Source: UBA1737 sp964541525 (lineage in GTDB: Bacteria > Bacillota_I > Bacilli_A > ML615J-28 > CAG-313). From it: a DNA stretch of 64,000 nt. The stretch lies in contig CAZIQF010000001.1 in NCBI GenBank assembly GCA_964541525.1, forward strand, positions 62,001-126,000. The letters are read 5' to 3'. The position numbers and the translations under genes were made by a program. The notes beneath the pieces were generated by a model, which saw nothing but the letters and a program-made list of their open reading frames with translations, did not search any database and had not been told where the DNA came from. Positions 43,278 to 51,526 of the stretch are shown here, piece by piece (within the stretch, counting starts at the first letter, position 1; each line of letters starts with the position of its first letter).

Positions 43278-44027
43278 CTATTCGTAATCAACGACATTAG
43301 CCCAAGATAATAAGAATTCTCTTTCTTTTTCATTACCTTTAACCGATTGAGATACTGCAACAATTGGTAACCATCTTTGAACATCTTTCTTTAAGTGATT
43401 ACTCTTATCACAATATAAGTTTAAATATTTATCAGCAGTTGAAATATCACCGGCTAACCAGAATAATAGATATGTTCTAGCTGCATCAGCACATGGATTA
43501 CCTTGAGTAGCATGTGACCAGTCAATGATATAAGCTTTACCATCTTTACCAATAATAATATTTGAAGGGTTAAAGTCACCATGACATACCGATGATCCTT
43601 TAGGCATACTTTCAAGTCTTGTATGTAAGTCATATTTTGTTGTTGGTGAAACATTAGCAATACTAATTTTTTGAGTAAATTTATCTTTTAATTTTGTTAA
43701 TAATGGACTCTTATTGCTTTGAACCATAATTTGTAATTCAACAAATTGTTCTAAATATTCATCCTTTTGTTCTGGATGTTTTTCCATTAATGCAGCAAGT
43801 GTATCACCTTCAATATATTCAGTAATAATTGCCCATTTTCCTTCAACAGTTTCAATTGATTTAATCTTTGGTACATTGATTGTTAATTCTTCAACACGTG
43901 CTTGATTTAAAGCTTCATTTAAAATATCAGCTTTTGAATAGTCTGCATTGAATAATTTAATACAATTATCATTATCTTTATAAACAGTTTTAGCGTTTCT
44001 AATCGCAATAATTTTTTCAAGATTCAT
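43278..44027 (-). CDS. APH/choline-kinase-fold phosphotransferase
   Basis: About 249 residues with the protein-kinase-like fold of aminoglycoside/choline kinases: WAIITEYIEGDTLAALM (hinge), CHGDFNPSNI (catalytic HxDxxxxN) and IDWSHA (metal-binding Asp). The natural substrate is unknown; a drug-resistance role is unlikely in this redox operon. Together with the SpoIIE phosphatase it could form a phosphorylation-dephosphorylation pair. Start at ATG 44025-44027, 8 bases after GAGG, 17 bases after adhE. Confidence 0.82.
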   Translation of the reverse strand: MNLEKIIAIRNAKTVYKDNDNCIKLFNADYSKADILNEALNQARVEELTINVPKIKSIETVEGKWAIITEYIEGDTLAALMEKHPEQKDEYLEQFVELQIMVQSNKSPLLTKLKDKFTQKISIANVSPTTKYDLHTRLESMPKGSSVCHGDFNPSNIIIGKDGKAYIIDWSHATQGNPCADAARTYLLFWLAGDISTADKYLNLYCDKSNHLKKDVQRWLPIVAVSQSVKGNEKEREFLLSWANVVDYE

Positions 44028-44044
44028 TATCATTACCTCGTTTC

Positions 44045-46735
44045 CTATTTATTTTTACGATAAAGATTTTTGAAATCATTATCTTCTTCTTTATTAACTA
44101 CACATTGAGCTGGAACTTCTTTTTCAATAAAAGTTTTTCCATAATAAGCATTTAAGTACATTTGTTTGATTTCACTCATTAATGGATATCTAGGATTAGC
44201 ACCTGTACATTGATCATCAAATGCTTGTTCAACCATTTCATCTAATGAACTCATGAATACTGCTTCATCTGCTACATAATCTTTGATTGTAGATTTGATT
44301 CCAACTTTAGCTTTTAGTTCATCAATCGCTTTAATTAGATTTTCGACTTTTTCCTCATTTGTTGATCCACCTAAACCTAAATGAGTAGCAATTTCAGCAT
44401 ATCTTGCCATTGTATGAGGATGATCATATTGGGAGAATGTTCCCATCTTATGTGGAACATCTGATGCATTAAATCTAATTACTTCATCAATCATTAAAGC
44501 ATTAGCAACACCATGAGGAATATGATGGAATGCACCTAATTTATGAGCCATTGAGTGACATACACCTAAGAAGGCATTAGCGAAAGCCATACCTGCCATA
44601 GTAGCTGCATTAGCCATTTTTTCTCTTGCAACAGGATTATTTTGACCATCTTCATAAGCAACTGGTAACCATTCAAAAATAATTTTTAAAGCACCTAAAG
44701 CTAAACTATCTGTATATTCAGTTGCAAGCATTGAAGCATATGCTTCGACTGCATGAGTTACAGCATCAATACCAGATGCAGCAGTTAAACCTCTAGGAGC
44801 AGTCATATGGAAATCTGCATCAACAATGGCCATATTAGGTAATAATTCATAATCAGCAAGTGGATATTTGATACCAGTAGTTTCATCAGTAATTACTGCA
44901 AATGGAGTAACTTCTGAACCTGTACCAGCTGATGTTGGAATTGCAATAAAGTATGCTTTTTCACCCATCTTAGGGAAAGTATAGATACGTTTTCTAATAT
45001 CCATGAAACGCATAGCCATATCCATAAAGTCTACTTCTGGATGTTCATATAATACCCACATAATCTTAGCAGCATCCATTGCTGAACCACCACCTAATGC
45101 AATAATACAATCAGGTTTGAATGAAGCCATTTGTTCAGCACCTTTTTTAGCACAAGCTAGTGTTGGATCTGGTTCAACATCATAGAACACAGCACTTTCG
45201 ATATTTAATTCTTTTAATTTGTTAATAATTGGCGTAGCATGTCCGTGTGTATATAAGAAATTATCTGTAACAATAAATGCACGTTTTTTATTCATCACAG
45301 TCTTTAATTCATTTAAGGCAACAGGCATACAACCTTTCTTTAAGTAAACTTTTTCTGGAGCTCTAAACCAAAGCATATTTTCCCTTCTTTCTGCAACTGT
45401 TTTAATATTGATTAAGTGTTTTACACCAACATTTTCTGATACACTATTTCCACCCCAAGAACCACAACCAAGAGTTAGTGATGGTGCAAGTTTAAAGTTG
45501 TAAATATCACCGATACCACCTTGTGATGATGGTGTGTTTACTAAAATACGACATGTTTTCATGCGAGCTGCAAATTCATTAAGTTTATCTTGTTCAGTTA
45601 ATTCATTAATATAAATTGATGAAGTATGTCCATATCCACCATCAGCAATTAATTGTTCAGCTTTACTAAATGCATCTTTAATTGATTTAGCTTTATACAT
45701 TGCAAGTACTGGTGATAATTTTTCATGAGCAAATTCTTCACTTAATTCAACTGAAGAAACTTCACCAATTAATACTTTTGTACCTTCTGGAACACTAACG
45801 CCAGCGATAGCAGCAATTTTAGCTGCAGGTTGACCAACAATTTTAGCGTTTAATGAACCATTAATAATAATTGTTTTTCTTACTTTATTTAATTCATTAT
45901 CATTTAGGAAGTAACAACCACGAGCAGCAAATTCATATTTAACTGCATCGTAAACATTTTTATGAACAATTACTGATTGTTCAGATGCACAAATCATCCC
46001 ATTATCAAAAGTTTTTGAATGAATAATTGAGTTTACTGCAAGAATAATATCAGCAGTTTCATCGATAATTGCAGGAGTATTACCAGCACCTACACCAATT
46101 GCAGGTTTACCTGAAGAGTAAGCAGCTTTTACCATCCCTGGGCCACCAGTTGCAAGAATAATATCGGCTTCTTTCATTACTGTATTAGTAAGTTCTAGAC
46201 TAGGAACATCAATCCAACCAATGATTCCTTCGGGAGCACCAGCTTTAACAGCAGCTTCTAAAACAATTTTAGCAGCAGCAATTGTTGAATTCTTAGCACG
46301 TGGATGTGGACTAATGATGATTGCATTTCTTGTTTTTAATGCAAGTAAAGCTTTAAAGATCGCAGTTGAAGTTGGATTTGTAGTAGGAATAACGGCAGCA
46401 ACAACACCGATTGGTTCAGCAATTTTCTTAATTCCATAAGCTTTATCTTCTTCAATAACACCACAAGTGATAGTATCACGGTATTGATTATAAATATATT
46501 CAGATGCATAGTGATTTTTAATAACTTTATCTTCGACAACACCCATTCCTGTTTCTTCAACAGCAAGTTTTGCAAGCGAGATACGAGCATTATTTGCAGC
46601 AAGTGAAGCTGCTAAAAAGATTTTGTCTACTTCTTCTTGAGTATAAGTAGCATATTTACATTGAGCTTTTCTTAAATTTTCTAATTTTTTTGATAAACTT
46701 TCTAAGCTATCTACAATATCATAATTTTTGTTCAT
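44045..46735 (-). CDS. adhE: Bifunctional acetaldehyde-CoA/alcohol dehydrogenase
   Basis: About 896 residues. The N-terminal aldehyde dehydrogenase domain (about 1-440) has the catalytic Cys in NGMICASEQS; the C-terminal Fe-dependent alcohol dehydrogenase (about 455-880) has GGGSAMDAAK and the iron ligands in GVCHSMAHKLGAFHHIPHG. It reduces acetyl-CoA via acetaldehyde to ethanol, using two NADH, and forms spirosomes in other species. The start at ATG 46733-46735 follows AGGAG; 14 bases separate it from rex, so it lies in the Rex regulon operon. Confidence 0.97.
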   Translation of the reverse strand: MNKNYDIVDSLESLSKKLENLRKAQCKYATYTQEEVDKIFLAASLAANNARISLAKLAVEETGMGVVEDKVIKNHYASEYIYNQYRDTITCGVIEEDKAYGIKKIAEPIGVVAAVIPTTNPTSTAIFKALLALKTRNAIIISPHPRAKNSTIAAAKIVLEAAVKAGAPEGIIGWIDVPSLELTNTVMKEADIILATGGPGMVKAAYSSGKPAIGVGAGNTPAIIDETADIILAVNSIIHSKTFDNGMICASEQSVIVHKNVYDAVKYEFAARGCYFLNDNELNKVRKTIIINGSLNAKIVGQPAAKIAAIAGVSVPEGTKVLIGEVSSVELSEEFAHEKLSPVLAMYKAKSIKDAFSKAEQLIADGGYGHTSSIYINELTEQDKLNEFAARMKTCRILVNTPSSQGGIGDIYNFKLAPSLTLGCGSWGGNSVSENVGVKHLINIKTVAERRENMLWFRAPEKVYLKKGCMPVALNELKTVMNKKRAFIVTDNFLYTHGHATPIINKLKELNIESAVFYDVEPDPTLACAKKGAEQMASFKPDCIIALGGGSAMDAAKIMWVLYEHPEVDFMDMAMRFMDIRKRIYTFPKMGEKAYFIAIPTSAGTGSEVTPFAVITDETTGIKYPLADYELLPNMAIVDADFHMTAPRGLTAASGIDAVTHAVEAYASMLATEYTDSLALGALKIIFEWLPVAYEDGQNNPVAREKMANAATMAGMAFANAFLGVCHSMAHKLGAFHHIPHGVANALMIDEVIRFNASDVPHKMGTFSQYDHPHTMARYAEIATHLGLGGSTNEEKVENLIKAIDELKAKVGIKSTIKDYVADEAVFMSSLDEMVEQAFDDQCTGANPRYPLMSEIKQMYLNAYYGKTFIEKEVPAQCVVNKEEDNDFKNLYRKNK

Positions 46736-46749
46736 AATATTTCTCCTAT

Positions 46750-47370
46750 TCAATTATTATTTATTTCGATTGATAAAATTGCTAATGATGCCGCAATATC
46801 AATATTTCTTACTTTGACATCATCATTAACAATTAATTTCTGATTTGTAAAATTTAAAATACCTTTAATCCCAACTGCTGTAACTTGATCACATACGCTT
46901 TGAGCAACATCAGCTGGAACTGCTAAAATAGCAATTTTAACTTTACTAAAATTTGTTAATTCATCAATTGATAAAATTGGATGATTATTGATTGACTTAC
47001 CAATTAATGATTCATCATTATCAAACAATCCCACTATGCTAAACCTGTTTTCTTCAAATCCATCATACATTGCGAGGGCTTTACCAATTTTACCAGCACC
47101 GATAATAACTACATCGTTTGTCCCAGATTGACCAATAAGTGTATCGATTTTAGTCTTTAAATCCGTTACATAATACCCAATTTTAGGTTTACCATTACCA
47201 GCAATTAAGTTAAGATCTTTTCTTACCTGCACTTCACCTAATCCTAAGTCCATTGCTAATTTGGTCGATGAGATCATTTCAATCTGCTTTTTCTCTAAAC
47301 ATTTCAAATAATTGGCATAAAGCGGTATTCTTTCAATGACTGATTTAGGAATATTTTTGTTACTATTCAT
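46750..47370 (-). CDS. rex: Redox-sensing transcriptional repressor Rex
   Basis: About 206 residues. N-terminal winged helix (IPKSVIERIPLYANYL, LGLGEVQVRKDLNLIAG) and a Rossmann NAD(H)-binding domain (VVIIGAGKIGKALAMYDGF). Rex senses the NADH/NAD ratio and represses fermentation genes when NADH is low. It heads the operon with adhE. The start is ATG 47368-47370, spaced from AAGGAA; a GTG 18 bases earlier overlaps the binding site. Ends in TGA. No clear Rex operator is visible in its promoter. Confidence 0.95.
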   Translation of the reverse strand: MNSNKNIPKSVIERIPLYANYLKCLEKKQIEMISSTKLAMDLGLGEVQVRKDLNLIAGNGKPKIGYYVTDLKTKIDTLIGQSGTNDVVIIGAGKIGKALAMYDGFEENRFSIVGLFDNDESLIGKSINNHPILSIDELTNFSKVKIAILAVPADVAQSVCDQVTAVGIKGILNFTNQKLIVNDDVKVRNIDIAASLAILSIEINNN

Positions 47371-47394
47371 TACGCATCTTCCTTTCACACTAAT

Positions 47395-47423
47395 AGTATA
47401 TCATAATAAAATATAAATGTAAA
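47395..47423 (-). promoter_or_regulatory. Sigma-A promoter of the rex-adhE-hydrogenase operon
   Basis: Minus strand -35 TTTACA (47418-47423), 17-base spacer, -10 TATACT (47395-47400) with TG extension. Confidence 0.8.
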
Positions 47424-47427
47424 ATAT

Positions 47428-47462
47428 AAAAAAAGTATATCGATATATCAATATCGATATAC
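47428..47462 (-). terminator. Terminator of the LysR gene
   Basis: Perfect 12-bp stem GTATATCGATAT/ATATCGATATAC with 4-base loop (47435-47462), followed by T7 on the minus strand. Confidence 0.85.
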
Positions 47463-47468
47463 AAATAT

Positions 47469-48398
47469 CTATTTACTAATTTTAACCCTTCTTTTACTCT
47501 CACAAAGACAAGTAATGAAGTCTTTTTCTAATTTAGTTAATTTATGTGAAGATTTATAAATTAACAAATCTTTATACACCCGGGTTTGATCAACACATGT
47601 TCTTTGAACAAGACCATATCGATTTAAAGTAGCTTCTGGAATCGGTGAAACCCACATAAATGTTTCATGATTTTCGGCTAATAGTTCAAACTGACTAGCT
47701 CGTTCAAAAACAAAAATCCTTCTACTTACCTTACTAGTTAATTCCATTTTTGTTACTTCTGACATTGGAATTTGCGGAACATATGAATCCTTATGCGCAA
47801 TTTCAATATAATTAACTAAATCATCGGTTGTAATTATTTCATTTTCAGCAAGTGGTGAATCTTTACTAAAAACCAAAACATAATTAAATTCATGAATTAA
47901 CTCACTTGTTAAATCTTTTTTCACAAGCATCTCTTTAAAATAATTATCGTAATTAATATCATAACGAATAATACCTAATTTATAATCTGCATTAATAATA
48001 TTATTAATTGCTTTATAAGCATTCGTTTCTTTATAAATCAATTCGACATTATCAATTTTCGAAAGAATCTTCGAAAATTTTGCGAAAGCATCAGAAACAT
48101 AACTAGACCTAGGAACAGAGATTGAGAAAACATTTTTACTTGCATTGTCACCAAATGAATTTTCAAGTTCATCAATTTGCTTTAAGATTTTCTTCCCATA
48201 CATAATTAACTTTTCACCATCAGGTGTAATTACAAGTCCTTTAGAATTACGATCAAAAATCGCAATGTTTAATTCATTTTCTAATTCTTTAATTGCACGT
48301 GATAAATTAGGTTGTGCAACATATAATTTTTCTGCTGCTTTACTCATTGAACCTGTTTCAGCAACCATAATTGCATATTTTAAATGGATAATATTCAT
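47469..48398 (-). CDS. LysR-family transcriptional regulator
   Basis: 309 residues. N-terminal helix-turn-helix typical of LysR proteins (MNIIHLKYAIMVAETGSMSKAAEKLYVAQPNLSRAIK split over residues 1-37) and a periplasmic-binding-protein-like effector domain. Its target is not evident: it is transcribed alone between a promoter and a terminator, and lies on the same strand as rex rather than divergently from a target operon, so its neighbours give little clue. Confidence 0.92.
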   Translation of the reverse strand: MNIIHLKYAIMVAETGSMSKAAEKLYVAQPNLSRAIKELENELNIAIFDRNSKGLVITPDGEKLIMYGKKILKQIDELENSFGDNASKNVFSISVPRSSYVSDAFAKFSKILSKIDNVELIYKETNAYKAINNIINADYKLGIIRYDINYDNYFKEMLVKKDLTSELIHEFNYVLVFSKDSPLAENEIITTDDLVNYIEIAHKDSYVPQIPMSEVTKMELTSKVSRRIFVFERASQFELLAENHETFMWVSPIPEATLNRYGLVQRTCVDQTRVYKDLLIYKSSHKLTKLEKDFITCLCESKRRVKISK

Positions 48399-48427
48399 AT
48401 GACACCTCTCAATAATCTTCCAGTAAT

Positions 48428-48456
48428 ATTATATCAAAAAAAGTCAATTTTTGCAA
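48428..48456 (-). promoter_or_regulatory. Sigma-A promoter of the LysR gene
   Basis: Minus strand -35 TTGCAA (48451-48456), 17-base spacer, -10 TATAAT (48428-48433) with TG extension. Confidence 0.75.
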
Positions 48457-48464
48457 ATTCAAAA

Positions 48465-48971
48465 TTAGAAATTAATCAAATATGAGTCAAACACTTTACT
48501 AAGCGGATGATACAAAATAATCGTTGATAAAAAACTACTTACCGCCAGAATGATTTCAAATGTTAAATCTTGGATAAGATAATACATTGGATCAAGATGT
48601 AAAAAAATTACATTGGGAATTAGATAAATCCAACAATAAAAAAATGAACAAACAATCCCTAACCCTCCTAGCCATAATGGATGATCGACTTTTTTAAATA
48701 AAGTACAAGTAAGAATCGGAATAAGCATCCATCCTAAGATCATAAATGGTGTAAAGATTATATTAAAACTGCCTACAACTAAATTATCCAAAATAATGTA
48801 AACTAAAATAATAATTGAACTTTTAAAAAATCCCAATTTTTTCGCATAGAGAATCATTAAAAAGACTGTTAAACTAATATTCGGTAATAAAGATAAAATA
48901 ATTTTTTGAACAAATAAAATACAACTTAAAGCAGCCATCAAAGTAATTTCTTTAATCTTATTTCCAACCAT
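48465..48971 (-). CDS. ECF-type transporter S-component-like membrane protein
   Basis: 168 residues with five to six membrane helices and no ATPase motif; short N-terminal basic stretch (GNKIKEITLMAALSCILF) and length fit the vitamin-binding S components of ECF transporters. It follows a lipoprotein gene (14-base overlap) behind a cobalamin riboswitch, so B12 or a corrinoid precursor is the likely cargo, as for CblT-type S components. The shared EcfAAT module is not in the window. No strong ribosome binding site; translation probably depends on coupling. Confidence 0.65.
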   Translation of the reverse strand: MVGNKIKEITLMAALSCILFVQKIILSLLPNISLTVFLMILYAKKLGFFKSSIIILVYIILDNLVVGSFNIIFTPFMILGWMLIPILTCTLFKKVDHPLWLGGLGIVCSFFYCWIYLIPNVIFLHLDPMYYLIQDLTFEIILAVSSFLSTIILYHPLSKVFDSYLINF

Positions 48972-49419
48972 TAATTACAAACCCAAACTCTTGTAGACCT
49001 TCTAAACTAGTTTCGCCAATACCACTAGGAGCAGAATTACCATTAACGGCGATATAACTCCACGAAACATCAATTTCTTGATTATCATTACATTCGGAAT
49101 AATTTGCAAAATAACCTCTTGTATAAGTTAAACCATAAGTACTATCTTCTAGTACCAAATAATCCGCAGCATCGTTACTAAAATAATACTTATTACCCCT
49201 TTTAATTAAGGTATCAGTTACTGTGGTTGCATTTGCATATTCAATTTGATATTTCACAATAACAATATTATCCGATAAATTGCTATTATCACTATCACTT
49301 TGATAGATTATAAAGTCATAACTTCCCTTAACGACTGGAACTAGTTCTTTATGACAAGAACCAAGCATGAATGCGATAAAAAAAATCATCATCAAGCATC
49401 CATAAAAATTCTTTTTCAT
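48958..49419 (-). CDS. Cobalamin-regulated lipoprotein, DUF4430-like
   Basis: 153 residues. Lipobox MLGSC (Cys22) and an extracytoplasmic beta-rich domain ending SWSYIAVNGNSAPSGI and FGFVINGWK, similar in layout to DUF4430/transcobalamin-like domains found beside corrinoid transporters. It could bind B12 outside the cell for the S-component encoded by the next gene. There is no Shine-Dalgarno before the ATG at 49417-49419; a strong AGGAGG lies 66 bases upstream before a tiny reading frame that ends 6 bases from this start. Confidence 0.65.
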   Translation of the reverse strand: MKKNFYGCLMMIFFIAFMLGSCHKELVPVVKGSYDFIIYQSDSDNSNLSDNIVIVKYQIEYANATTVTDTLIKRGNKYYFSNDAADYLVLEDSTYGLTYTRGYFANYSECNDNQEIDVSWSYIAVNGNSAPSGIGETSLEGLQEFGFVINGWK

Positions 49420-49425
49420 TGCTGT

Positions 49426-49490
49426 TTATAATTCATTTAACCAATAACGTGACCCAGCATTATTTACAATTAAATCAATTATTTCCTCCT
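49426..49490 (-). other. Possible 17-codon coupled leader reading frame after the B12 riboswitch
   Basis: AGGAGG (49485-49490) is followed, after 5 bases, by an open frame beginning ATT (49477-49479) and reading IDLIVNNAGSRYWLNEL to TAA at 49426-49428, 6 bases before the lipoprotein ATG, which has no binding site of its own. An ATT start is rare; a TTG in another frame gives only two codons. It might be a leader peptide or a gene remnant. Confidence 0.3.
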
Positions 49491-49494
49491 CTTA

Positions 49495-49655
49495 TTTTAG
49501 ATTAGGCAAGTCTCCTGACTTAACATCATCCCATTATTAACCTTCTCAAATCAAAATTCAATGGTATTAAAATAATAGTCCGTATTCACAGTTGCTGGCA
49601 CAGTTTAAGCTTTTCACTTAGATTCCTTATTAAGTTTAACTAAAAACACCTAACA
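49495..49655 (-). promoter_or_regulatory. Cobalamin riboswitch
   Basis: The minus-strand RNA has the B12 box AAGTCAGGAGACTTGCC (about 49504-49521) and the upstream conserved core TGTGCCAGCAACTGTGAATACGGA region (about 49578-49601), plus GTGAAAAGC and AATAAGGAATC elements. It controls the lipoprotein and S-component genes; because no terminator hairpin with a T run is seen before the genes, control is probably at translation initiation. Confidence 0.93.
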
Positions 49656-49661
49656 TTGATT

Positions 49662-49691
49662 ATTATATCATTTTTTGCTGCTTTATACCAA
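49662..49691 (-). promoter_or_regulatory. Promoter of the cobalamin riboswitch transcript
   Basis: Minus strand TTGGTA, 18-base spacer, TATAAT (49662-49667) with TG extension. Confidence 0.7.
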
Positions 49692-49715
49692 TATTTTAAT
49701 TGAACAATCAAAATA

Positions 49716-50315
49716 TTATGATTCTTTTAATAAATTAATTAAGATTTTTCCACATGTTAATGCATCATCACAAGCACGATGGGCATTTTTATTAATAATT
49801 TTATAATATTCCGCTACAGTAGCTTGTTTATAATTGGGTAAAAACAACTTATTTCTTGCAATCTTCAAAGTATCAATATAACGAATAATACCATTATAAC
49901 CTAACCTTTCTAGAGTATTTGAAATAAACCCCATATCAAATGATGCATTATGAGCACATACGATGACATCACCAGTCAACACCTTTTCAAAAAACTTAAC
50001 AAATTTAGCATAGACAATAGCTTCATCATCAGCTTTTTTTATCATCGTATTTGTAATGTTATTTACTTTCGTGACCTGTGGCGTAATTATACAATGGGGG
50101 TTAACTAAAGAGGAAAAACTTTCATTTGCTAATTGCTTAACAAACAATACCGCACCTAATTCAATAATACGATCGTTAGTACATGAAAATCCAGTCGTTT
50201 CTACATCAAATGCCATAAATGTCGTATTTAATTCATCAATAATATTTTTAGTCAATCTTTCTTCAATCAGTTTAATTTTACCATATTCTACTTCTTCAAA
50301 AATATTATAATTCAT
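49716..50315 (-). CDS. DNA polymerase III epsilon-like 3'-5' exonuclease
   Basis: About 199 residues, DEDDh exonuclease: motif I FMAFDVETTGFSCTNDRI (Asp, Glu), motif II VCAHNASFDMGF and motif III NAHRACDDALTCGKIL (His, Asp). Stand-alone DnaQ-like exonuclease used in repair or proofreading. Start placed at ATG 50313-50315, with weak AAGGA about 11 bases upstream; longer in-frame extension would cross the promoter. Monocistronic, divergent from the lysine transporter. Confidence 0.88.
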   Translation of the reverse strand: MNYNIFEEVEYGKIKLIEERLTKNIIDELNTTFMAFDVETTGFSCTNDRIIELGAVLFVKQLANESFSSLVNPHCIITPQVTKVNNITNTMIKKADDEAIVYAKFVKFFEKVLTGDVIVCAHNASFDMGFISNTLERLGYNGIIRYIDTLKIARNKLFLPNYKQATVAEYYKIINKNAHRACDDALTCGKILINLLKES

Positions 50316-50349
50316 TTTACAACAGTCCTTATCTAATAGAATTATTATT

Positions 50350-50378
50350 AGTATAAACCATTTAAATCTTATTTTCAA
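50350..50378 (-). promoter_or_regulatory. Sigma-A promoter of the exonuclease gene
   Basis: Minus strand -35 TTGAAA (50373-50378), 17-base spacer, -10 TATACT (50350-50355). Confidence 0.8.
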
Positions 50379-50411
50379 GTTTTCTAATTATTTTATTTTT
50401 AAAGCATTATA

Positions 50412-50448
50412 TTAGCATTTTTGTGGATTTCTTGGTATATTATCCACA
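50412..50448 (+). promoter_or_regulatory. Promoter region of the lysine riboswitch transcript
   Basis: An extended -10 TGGTATATT near 50432-50440 with a weak TTAGCA about 18 bases upstream. A 7-bp inverted repeat (TGTGGAT/ATCCACA) flanks the -10 and may be an operator. Confidence 0.5.
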
Positions 50449-50454
50449 TAAAAA

Positions 50455-50636
50455 AGTAAATAGAGGTAGCGTTGCAAATGAGTAACATTAGCTAGCAGGC
50501 ATGCGATGATCTAATGAGAAAGGTAATCAACGCCGAATAAAATAATTAGGCATAATTATTTTATGGGGTTATAGAGAATATCTATAACACTCCTACAATT
50601 AATATTGTAGAGGCGCTAGACTAAAATATCAAAAGG
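50455..50636 (+). promoter_or_regulatory. Lysine riboswitch (L box)
   Basis: Conserved L-box elements in order: TAGAGGTAGCG, GAGTAAC, GAGAAAGGTAATCAACGCCGAAT, and the 3' side ACTCCTACAAT..GAGGCGCT closing P1 (AGCG with CGCT). Lysine binding holds P1. Without lysine, GCTAGAC (50615-50621) is free to pair with GTCTAGC (50648-50654) and disrupts the terminator. Controls the downstream amino-acid ABC transporter, which is therefore a probable lysine importer. It fills most of the 50316-50691 gap. Confidence 0.93.
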
Positions 50637-50642
50637 TATTAA

Positions 50643-50667
50643 AAAGCGTCTAGCACGCTTTTTTTGT
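50643..50667 (+). terminator. Lysine riboswitch terminator
   Basis: Stem AAAGCGT/ACGCTTT with loop CTAGC, followed by T run; mutually exclusive with the GCTAGAC/GTCTAGC antiterminator. Confidence 0.88.
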
Positions 50668-50691
50668 TTTTTATCGAAAGGAATTAAGAAA

Positions 50692-51525
50692 ATGAAAAAA
50701 TTATTTTTATGCTTATTATTAAGTATTTGTTGTTGTAGCTTAACAAGTTGTAAAAAAGCACAATTTAACGAAAAAGAAGGAGTTATAACGATTGGTCTAG
50801 AATGTAACTATGCACCTTTTAATTGGGCCGAAACTAAACCAACTACAACTAATGTCAAAGTAACTGGAGCGTCTAATATGTACGCCGAAGGTTATGATGT
50901 AATGATTGCAAAAAGAATTGCTGAACAATTAGGTTATGAACTAAAAATTAAAGCAATTGATTGGAACGGATTAGTACCTGCATTAACATCTGGTGATATT
51001 GATCTAATTATCGCTGGAATGAGTCCAACTGCTGAACGTAAGAAAGTAATTAACTTTACTGATGAATATTATCGCTCTAATCATGTCTTACTAATGAAAA
51101 AATCTAGTGTATACGCAAATGCAAAAACATTTGATGATTTAAATAACGCTAAAGTAATTGGTCAAAAATCAACATCATATGATGAACTTGCAAAACAAAT
51201 TGCTGAAAAGAATTCATCAACTATATATCAAAATCCACTTAATACAATTCCTGAGATTATTATTTCACTTACTTCTAACGCATCGGATATTACTGTTCTA
51301 GAAGAACCTGTTGCAAGAGGAATTGTTGCAAAATATCCTGAATTCACTTATATCCAACTAGAAAGTGCTTTTGATATTCTAGAAGAAAATTTAATTGTTT
51401 CAATCGGTGTCAGAAAAATCGATGAAGCACTTTTAGTGGCAGTAAATAGTGCACTTGCAAATATTTCTCAAGAAGAAAGAAATAATATTATGCAAACTGC
51501 TATTGGGCTACAAAATGAGGAATAA
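50692..51525 (+). CDS. Lysine-type ABC transporter substrate-binding lipoprotein
   Basis: 277 residues. Lipobox SLTSC (near residues 17-21), then a type II binding-protein domain: TIGLECNYAPFNWAE, EGYDVMIAKRIAEQLGY, SGDIDLIIAGMSPTAERKKVINFTDEYY. SBP family 3, polar or basic amino acids. The lysine riboswitch directly upstream argues for lysine. AAGGAATT precedes the ATG. First gene of the three-gene operon. Confidence 0.92.
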   Translation: MKKLFLCLLLSICCCSLTSCKKAQFNEKEGVITIGLECNYAPFNWAETKPTTTNVKVTGASNMYAEGYDVMIAKRIAEQLGYELKIKAIDWNGLVPALTSGDIDLIIAGMSPTAERKKVINFTDEYYRSNHVLLMKKSSVYANAKTFDDLNNAKVIGQKSTSYDELAKQIAEKNSSTIYQNPLNTIPEIIISLTSNASDITVLEEPVARGIVAKYPEFTYIQLESAFDILEENLIVSIGVRKIDEALLVAVNSALANISQEERNNIMQTAIGLQNEE

Positions 51526-51526
51526 T

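Noticed and set aside
43278..44027. Aminoglycoside resistance gene
   Set aside because: Fold motifs match the broad APH/choline-kinase superfamily only; the position in a redox operon does not support drug resistance.
47435..47462. 12-bp inverted repeat upstream of rex, considered as a Rex operator
   Set aside because: It is 12 bases upstream of the -35, does not match the Rex consensus (TTGTGA/TTGTTA half-sites), and is followed by T7 on the minus strand right after the LysR stop, so it is a terminator.
47469..48398. LysR protein as regulator of the hydrogenase operon
   Set aside because: Not divergent from it, separated by a terminator, and no LysR-type T-N11-A site was evident at the rex promoter.
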